The notes under the pieces are model-generated. The model saw only the letters and a program-made list of their open reading frames with translations, had not been told where the DNA came from and ran no database searches. A stretch of DNA of 35,610 nt from Stutzerimonas nosocomialis (GTDB lineage Bacteria; Pseudomonadota; Gammaproteobacteria; Pseudomonadales; Pseudomonadaceae), in contig NZ_QLAE01000042.1 in the NCBI RefSeq assembly GCF_005876855.1, positions 1-35,610 on the forward strand, read 5' to 3'. The number at the start of each line of letters is the position of its first letter. The stretch's first letter is position 1. Positions 9,601 through 18,600 of this stretch are shown here, one piece after another. A program made the translations under genes and the position numbers.

Positions 9601-12600
9601 CGTTAGCCTCCACGCTGCCATCGCCGCGCACGCTGAAGGTGATGGTGCCGCTGGTGACGCCATCGGCAAAGCCCAGGGTGCCGCTGGGCAGCACGCCACC
9701 GACGAAGTCCGAGGCGTCCGCCGGGTTGCCGCCGACGCCTTCAACGCGCCATTTCACCGAGCCGGAGCCGCTGTAACCGCTGCGCACGACGGCCAGCGAG
9801 AAGGTGCTGGACTGGCCGCTGCCGCTCTCGGCCAGGCTGCTGGCGCTGGGCGTGATGCTGTAGACGGTGTCGCTGTCGTAGAGCGTGCCGCCGATGTTCA
9901 TGCTGGTGCTTGAGCTGGCCGTCCAGGCGTCGCTGCCGAAGCGTACGGTGGAACTGTTTGTGTCGCCCGGCGCGCTGAGGCGCAGGGTGAAGCCCTCGGT
10001 GCTCTCGATGGCGCCGTCGAGCTTGAGCAGGTCGGCCAGGGAGATGGCGTAGCTGCTCTGCCCGCCGGTCAGGGTGATGGTGCCGCTGGTGCTGACGAAG
10101 TCGGCGCTGCCGGCGGTGTCGTAGAGCAGTGTGTAGTTCAGCGTTACGTCGTTATCCAGACGACCGTTACGGACGAGGGTGAAGTTCAGCGGCTGCCCTT
10201 CGTAGCCGCTGACGCTCGGGGTGTCGTTGCCGAAATAGCCCACCCATAGGCGGATGTCGTCGTTCTTCAGCGTGGTGCTGGCGGTTCCCTGAGTCGGATC
10301 GATGCCCGTGGGGCCGTATTCGTCGCGGTAGCTGTCGGAAACGAAACCATCGTTGTAGGCCTCGTTCGGCGTGAGCAGGGTCAGGCTCAGGCCGGCATCC
10401 GGCTCGATCACGGTATCGCCCGGGATGGTCAGGGTGACCTGCTTGCTGGTCTCGCCGGCGGCGAAGCTCACCACGCCATAGGTGGTGTTGCTGTACGGCG
10501 AAGTCACGCCGACCGCACTGCCACCATAGCCGCTGACCTGCGCCCCCCCGGTGCCGCCCCAGTTGATGTTGTCGCCCACCACCTTCCAGGCCACGCTGCT
10601 GGCGTAGTCCACGCTGCCGCCCGGCTGCGCGGTACGGGTAACGGTGAAGGTGATGGTGGTGCTGCCGGAACTACCTTCGAATACCTGGGTGGCATTGGCG
10701 GCGACGGCGAGCAACGCCGCCGGCTCGTCGTTGAGCACCCAGCCATCCTGGTTGTAGCCGAGCGACGGTGTCTCGATGTCGCCATCGAGGTTCCGCGGGT
10801 TGCTCAGCACCATCTTCACTTCTTCGCGCCAGGTCTCGGTCAGGGCGTCGTCGATCGTGCGCAGCGTGACGGTATGGGTCAGTTCGCCATCGAGGAAGGT
10901 GAAGCCGCCACTCAGGGTGCGCGTGGCGGCATCCCAGGACAGGCCCGGGTTGTTGGCCAGGATCCAGTCCATGTCCAGGTCGGCCGGGTCGATCTTGTAC
11001 CAGTCGTTGCGGACATTGTTGGATTCGTTGGCCGTCTCCGAGCCGCCCAGCTCGATTTTCCAGTCCACCGAGTCCCGGCCACGCTGGTCGCCGGCACGGG
11101 TGATGGTGAAGACCAGATCCTCGCCTTCGGCGACATGCTCGCTGCTGACGTCGAAGCGGGTGTCGTCGTTCTGCAACACGGCGTAGTTGTTGGTGTAGCC
11201 CGCAGAGCTGGAAGGAGCCTGGATGCTGCTGCCCGGGCTGGCCTGGGTCAGGTAGAGACGGAAGGCTTCGTCGAACTCGCCCAGATCGTCGACCTTGGTG
11301 CGGATGGTGACGTGCTTCATCGATTCGCCATCGGCGAACTCCAGGCGTCCGGACGGAATGGTGTCGTTCCAGAAATCGTCGGCGCTGACCGCCGTGTAGC
11401 CTCCGACGCTGGTCTGCACCGCCCAGTCGACCCAGGCGGTACCCGAGGTGGAGACGGTGCGGTACACGGCGAAGGTGTGCTCGATGTAGCCGTCCGAGGC
11501 AGCGCCGCCGTCGTTCACGGTGTCGCCTTCCGCGCGGGTACGCCCCGTGGTGGGGGTGTCCTGGATGTAGAACTCCGCCTCGTCGCGCTGGATCTCGCCG
11601 AACAGGTAGACGCCGTTGGCGCTGGTGCCGGTCTGCAGCGTGGTGTCGGAGGTATGGATGTTTTGGCCGCCGGTCTGCGGCGCCACCAGTTCGTCGATGC
11701 CGCCGCCGTTGCTGAACAGCACCTTGAACCACTCGTCGTTCTCGACGGTGTTGTCGCCCCGAACGGTGAGGGTGATGGTCTTGCTGGTCTCGCCATTGGC
11801 GAAGACGACGGTACCCGACGGCAGCGTGCCACTGGCGAAGTCGGCGCCGTCGGCCGAGTACTCCCAGCGGCCATTGCCATAGTCCCAGACGTCCTGGCCG
11901 GTGGTGCTCCAGTTCACCGTGGAGCTCTTGGCCAGGTCGCCGCTGCGGGTCAGGGTGATGGTGTAGGTGGTGTTCTCGCCAGCCACCTTCTCGGCCTGGC
12001 GCGCCTGGGCCCACTCGACGGTGACCCGGGTGTCGTCGTTGGCGATGGTGCTCTGGTAGCTGCCGGTGGCACCGATGGAGGTGCCACTGCTGGCGCCGCT
12101 GAGCACCAGGTTGAAGCGTTCGTTGCCTTCCACGCTGCCCACGCCGGTGTCGCCATAGGCGTAGACGGTAATGCTCTTGGTGCTCTCGCCGGCGGCAAAG
12201 GTCAGGGTGCCGGAGGGGGTGAGATAGGTCGAACCGTTGGTGAAGTCGGCGGCGTTGGTGTCCAGGTGCTGGACGCTCCAGTTCACCGTGCTGGTCTGGT
12301 CCAGGTTGCCGGTGCGGGTCACGGTGTAGGTGAAGGGCGCACCGGTGCCATGGGCGCCGTCGCCCTCGCTGCGGCTGGTGCTGCCGGCGGTGATGTTCAG
12401 CTCGGCATCATCGTTGCGCACCACACCGCTGGCGCTGCCAGTGATGATTTCGCTGCCGGCGGAGGCGTTCTCCAGCACCAGCTTGAGAACCTCGTTGGCC
12501 TCCAGTCTGCTGTCGGCGGCGACGCGCACGGTGATGGTCTTGCTGTTCTCGCCGGCGGCGAAGTTCAGGGTGCCGTAGGGGATGCCGTTGCCGTCGAGGA

Positions 12601-15600
12601 GCACGCCCCCAGGCTGGCTGGCGTAGAAGTCGGCGCCGTCCACGGCGTTGGCGACGCTCGTGTCGACGCGCCACTGCACGCTGCTGGCCTGGTTCAGGTA
12701 GCCGCCACGGCTGACGCTGAAGGTAAAGTCCACGTAGCCGCTGTTGCCCTCGCCCTTGTCCGCCGAGAGCGCGGCGATGCTCAGGGTGGCGTCATCGTTG
12801 GCAAGCGTGGTGGTGGCGCTGGCGGTGCCGATGCTGCTGTTGGCCGGCGGGTTGGACAGGGTGACGGTGAGCGCTTCGTCGTTCTCGTATTGCGAGTCGC
12901 CCTTGACGCGGATGACCACGCTGGCGGTGGCCTGGCCATCGGCGAAGCTGACGGTACCGGTGGTGCCTTGGCCGTCGCCCAGGTCGAAGGCATCGAAGCC
13001 GCCGCTGAGAGTCCAGGTCAGGTCGCGCACGCCGGACAGGGAGCCGCTGCGGGTCACAGTGAAGCTCACCAGCCGCTCGCCGCTGTTGCCTTCGGCGATG
13101 CTGGTGGCGTCGGCGGTGATGGCGAAAGTGGCGTCATCGTTGAGGATGCTCGTCGTGGCGCTGCCCTGCCCCGCCTCGACGGTGCCACCCTGGGGATTGA
13201 ACAGCTCCACCTGGAGCGGTTCGTCGGCTTCCACCAGGTTGTCGCCGCGCACCCGGATAGTGATGGTCCGGGTGTCGCTGCCGTTGGCGTCGAAGGTCAC
13301 CGTGCCGCTGGGTAGGCCGCCGTTGTTGCCGTTGAGGTCCTGGCCGCTGCCGAAGTCGGCGGTGTCAAGGCCGTTGGCGCTCTTCAGGCGCCACTGCACC
13401 GAGCCGGCGGCGTCGCTCAGGCCGCTGCGGGTGACGGTGAAGGTAATGTCGGTGAAGGCGCCTTGGGGCCCCTCCACATGGGCCGCCGGAGCGCTGATGC
13501 TGAAGTTGGTGTCGTCGTCCTGCACCACGCTGGTGGCGCTGGCGCCGGTCACCAGGCCAGCACTGGGGTTGCTCAGGATCAGGGTGAAGGATTCGTCGCC
13601 CTCCACGCGGGTATCGCCGACCAGCTCGAAGCTGACGGTCAGTTCGGACTGGCCCGGGGCGAAGCTCAGGGTGCCGCTGGGCAGGCCACCCAGGGTGTCG
13701 CTGGCGTCACCGCCGTTGCTGCCGGTGACGAGGTAATCGACCGTGGCAGTGCCGGACAGCTCGCCGCTGCGCACGATGCGGTAGATCACGGTCTGGCTGC
13801 CGCTGCTGCCTTCGGTGACGGCACTGCGTTCGGCGAGCACGGCGAAACCCTGGTCGTCGTTGCGGATCACGCCTTCGGCGCTGCCGTCCACCACGTTCTG
13901 CGGCGTGCCGTCGTCCAGGCGGGCGTTGCCCAGCTCGACGCGGAAGGTCTCGTCGGCCTCCACCTGCAGGTCGCCCTTGACCAGGACGGTCAGGGTCTTG
14001 CTCGCTTCGCCGGCGGCAAAGCTCAGGGTGCCGCTGCTGGCATCGAAGTCGGCGGCATCGGCGATGCCGGCCAGGGACCAGTCCACCAGGGCGGCCGAGC
14101 CGAGGTCCCCGGCGCGGGTGACGGTGAAGGTGAAGGCGGTGGTGCCGCTGTGGCCTTCGGCCTTGTCGGCGGCCAGCGGAGTGATCGAGAAGCCCATGTC
14201 GTCGTTGCCGATGCGGGTCTCGGCACTGGCCACGGTCAACTCGGTGTTGCCGTCGCGGGCCTGCAGCTCGACGCTGAAGGCTTCGTCCAGCTCGATATGG
14301 CCGTCACCGGCCACGCGCACGGTGATCTGCACGCTGGTCTCGCCCTCGGCGAATTGCAGGGTGCCGGACGGCAGGCCGGCATTGCCACCAAGAGCGTCCT
14401 GGCCGGCCACGAAGTCGGCGAGGCTGGCGGCGTCGACACCCGCCCCCACCTGCACCTTCCAGTCGACGCTGGTGGCACCCAGGTCGCCGGCACGGGTGAC
14501 GGTGAAGGTGAAGCTGCGCTCCTGGCCGGCGTCGCTTTCGCTGGCGCTGGCCTGGTCGGCGACGATGGACAGGCCGACGTCGTCGTTGCGCACCAGGGTG
14601 CTGGCGCTGCCGGTGAGCAGCTGGGTCTGGGCATGGGCGGGGTTTTCCGCCGGGTTGCCCAGGGTCAGGGTGAGGGTCTCGTCGTTCTCCAGCACGGCGT
14701 CGCCGGCCAGGGTCAGCTCGATGACCCTGGAGGTTTCGCCAGGGGCGAATTGCACCAGGCCGTTGAGCGCGGTGCCGGCGGCGAAGTCGTCCGCCTGCAG
14801 GCCGCTGGCGACCCAGCTCACGCTGACCGGGGCGGACAGGTCGCCGCTGCGGGTGACGGTGAAGCGCAGCACCTGGGTCTGGCCGGCAGCGCCTTCGGCC
14901 ACCTCCGTCTGCTGGGCGTGGATGCTGATCCCCACGTCGTCGGAGAGGATGCTGCCCTGGGCCTGGCCGACCAGGATATCGGCATGGCCGCTGGCGTTGC
15001 CCAGGGTGACGGTGAACGACTCGTCGCCCTCGACATCCCGGTCGCCACGCACGGCGACCTGGATCACCTTGCTGGTCTCGCCGGGGCCGAAGGTCAGAAT
15101 GCCGGTCGGCAACACGCCATCGGCGAAGTCGCCCGCGTCCACCTGACCGGAGAGGCTCCATTCCACGGTGGTGGTGCCGCTGGTGACGCCGGAGCGGGTC
15201 ACGGTGAATTCATGGATGACGGTACCGCCGTCGCCTTCCACCAGGCCGCTGCGGGTAGTGGTGATGGCCAGGCCGGTATCGTCGTTGGTAATGGTGGCGG
15301 AAGCCGAGGCGGTGCCCAGGCTGGAACCGGTGGCGGGGTCGTAGAGCTCCACCCTCAGCCCTTCGCTGGCTTCCAGGCGATAGTCGCCGGCCACCTGCAG
15401 GGTAATGGTCTGGCTGGTTTCGCCGCTGGCGAAGTCGAGGATGCCGCTGGGCAGTACGCCGCCGACGAAGTCGCTGCCGTCCACCGCCGTACCGCCCTCG
15501 CCCACCACACGCCAGGCGACGCTGCCGCTGCCGCCGAGGTAACCGGTGCGACCGACGACGAAGCTCAGCTGCGCCACCTGGCCGTCGCCGCCCTCGGCGA

Positions 15601-18600
15601 CGCTGGAGGCCTGGGCCTGGATGGAGAACTGCTGGTCGTCATTGAGCAGCAGGCCATTGAGGCTGCCGTTGCCGACGGTCGCGCCCGGGTTCGGGGTGCC
15701 GAGGCTGAGCACGAAGCTCTCGTCGCCTTCCAGTTGGGAGTCGGCAGCGATCTGCAGGACGATTTCCAGGCGATCGACACCGGGGGCGAAGGTCAGGGTG
15801 CCGCCGGGCAGCACACCGCCGACGAAGTCGCTGCCGTCCACGCCGTTCGCGGCACCGGGCGTCAGGCTCCAGGTGATGCTGTCGGTGCCGGCGAGATCGC
15901 CGCTGCGCTCGACCACATAACGAATCTCGCGCGCGCCGCCGCTGCCTTCGAAGCTGTCCGCCTGGGGCAGCAGGTCGAATATCACGTCATCGTTGCGGAT
16001 CAGGCCGTTGGCCTGGCCGACGGCGATTTCCGCACCGACGCTGGGGTTGCTCAATACCACCTGGAAGGCCTCGTCGCCCTCCAGCACGCTGTCCGGGGAC
16101 AACGGCAGGGTCACCACCAGGCTCTGCACGCCGCGGCCGAACTCCAGGGTGCCGCTGAAGGCGGTTCCGGAGAGGAAATCGGCGATGTTGGCGGAATCGG
16201 TGTCGCTGCCGAACACCACGCGCCAGTCGACGCTGGCGCTCTGGGTCAGGTCGCCCTGGCGCTGCACCGTGAAGTTGAGCTGGCGCGGAGTATCGCTGTT
16301 GCCTTCGGCGGCGTTCAGGCCGCTGCCATCGAGAGTCAGGCGGGCATCGTCGTTGATCAGGCTGCCGTTGGCGCGGTCCTGGATCACGGTCATCCCGGGG
16401 GTGCCGGTGCTGATGACCACCTGCAAGCCTTCGGTGGGCTCGTACTGGCTGTCGGCGCTGGGGCTGAAGCGGATCACCGCGCTGCTCTGGCCGGCGGCGA
16501 ACTCGATGGTGCCGGACGGAAGGACGCCGCCGAAGTCGGCAGCGTCCACCGGGTTGTTGCCATGACCCTGGACGTGCCACTGCACGGTGCCCGGCAGGGA
16601 CAGCTCGCCGGTACGGGTAACCACGAACTCCAGGGTCTGCGGACTGGCGTTGCCTTCCCGGACGTTGCCGTTGCGGGCACTGATGGACACCGCCTGGTCG
16701 TCCGGGTCGATGCTGGCCAGGGCTGCGCCGACGTCGATCTGGCTGTTGGCGTCCTGCGCCTGGAGGGAAACGGTGTAGCTCTCGGTGCCCTCGATCTGGC
16801 TGTCGCCGTTGAGGCGCACATAGATGACCTTGCTGCTCTCGCCGGCAGCGAACTGCACGGTGCCGCTCATGGGCTGGTCGGCAGCGAAGTCATTGAGGTC
16901 GGCCGGCAGCTCGCCATAGCCACTGATCTGATAGCCGATCTGCCCGGCGCTGGCGATGTTGCCGGTGCGGGTGACGACGAAGGCCTGCAGGCCACCGGTA
17001 CCGTTGCCCTCGACAGTGGACGCGGTCAGCGCCTCGATGCTGTAGGTGGACTCGTCAGTGCGGATGGTGCCGTAGGCTTCGCCGTTGATGACCTGCACGC
17101 CGGCCGGCGGGTTGTGCAGGACGATGCCGAAGGTCTCGTCCTGCTCGGCCAGGTTGTCGCCCTTGACCCACACGGTGACCAGTTTCTCGGTCTCGTTGGC
17201 GGCGAAGGTCACGCGACCGCTGGGCATGCCGTCGGCCATGCCCAGCTGGTTCTGCCCAGCGACGAAATCATTGCTGTCGGCGGCATGGACGCCGACGCGC
17301 ACGAAGCGCCAGTCGATCGACAGTTCTTCGCCGAGCAGCTCGGAACGGGTCACGCGGAACGTGATCGCCGTCTGCTGACCCTGCCCGCCCTCGAAAACGT
17401 CCAGCGCCACGCCGTTCAGGCTGACGCCGGTGTCGTCGTTGACGATGAGGGTGCTGGCACTGCCACCGGACACGCGCAGGTTGCTCTGTTCGCTGTGCAG
17501 GCTGACGGTGACGGTCTCGTCCGCCTCCACCTCGCGGTCGCCACGCACGGTCAGGATGATGTCGCGGCTGGTCTCGCCCGCCGCAAACTGCAGCGTACCG
17601 CCGGCCAGCCCCTCGATCAGATCGTTCTCGTCGATACCGGTCACCGACCAGCGTACGGCACCGGCGCTCAGCGCGTCGGTACGGGTGACGGTGAAGCTGA
17701 GGGTGGTGGTGCTGCCGCTGTCGCCTTCGCTGACCTGCGCCTGGTTGGCGCGGATGGATACCAGTCCGTCGTCGTTGAGTACCTCGGTGCTGGCGCTGGC
17801 GCTACCGACAATCAGATGCGCGCTGGGGTTGCTCAGCGTGACGGTGAGCATCTCGTTGGGCTCTACCACGCGGTCGCCGAGCAGCGGAATGGACAGCGTC
17901 TTGCTGGTTTCGCCCACGCCGAAGGTCAGCGTGCCGGATGGCAGCGGGCCGCCAACATCCGCCGGGTCCAGGCCGCTGGCCTGCCAGTCGATGGTCGCCG
18001 CCACGCGGCCGTTGTCACGGCTGACCACGAAGGTCAGCCATTGCTGCTCGCCCTCGTCACCTTCGAGCACCTGAACCTGCGTGGCGCGGATGTCCACCCT
18101 GGCCTCGTTGTCGAGAATCTGCGCACTGGCGCTGGACTGACCAAGCTGGCTGCCTGCGCCCACGCCGCTCAAGGTCACGCTGGCAGTGCGATCGCCCTGC
18201 GCCAGCCCGTCTCCGGGCACTTCGATGCGGATTTCCTGACGGGTCTGACCTGCTGCGAAGCTCACCACGCCTTGGGGCAGGCTGCCACCGAAGAGTGCCG
18301 GGTCCAGGCCGTCGAGGCTCCACTGAACCTGCTCGCTGCCGCTCGACAGGCTGCGGGTGACCGTGAAGACCAGCACGGTGATTTCGCCGTCGTCGCCTTC
18401 GAGCACGCTCGGCTGGCCCTCGACGGCGACGATCGAGACCGGAGCGACGACTTCATTGTTGCCGCTCGGCGTCGGCGCGGGCTGGAAAGCCGGTCCTGCC
18501 GGCAGTTCACCCTGCGTGCCGCTCATCAGGCTACTGCCGATACCGGTGTCATTGCGAAGGCCGGGAAACACGCCCAGGCCGCCGCCCGCGACGCCACCGG

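Noticed and set aside
3671-9913. 2080-codon open frame on the + strand opposite the adhesin
   Set aside because: It is antisense to the clearly structured Calx-beta frame. High GC and the biased repeat codons keep stops out of the opposite frame. The translation is Val/Ala/Gly/His-rich with no recognisable domain, and there is no ribosome-binding site.
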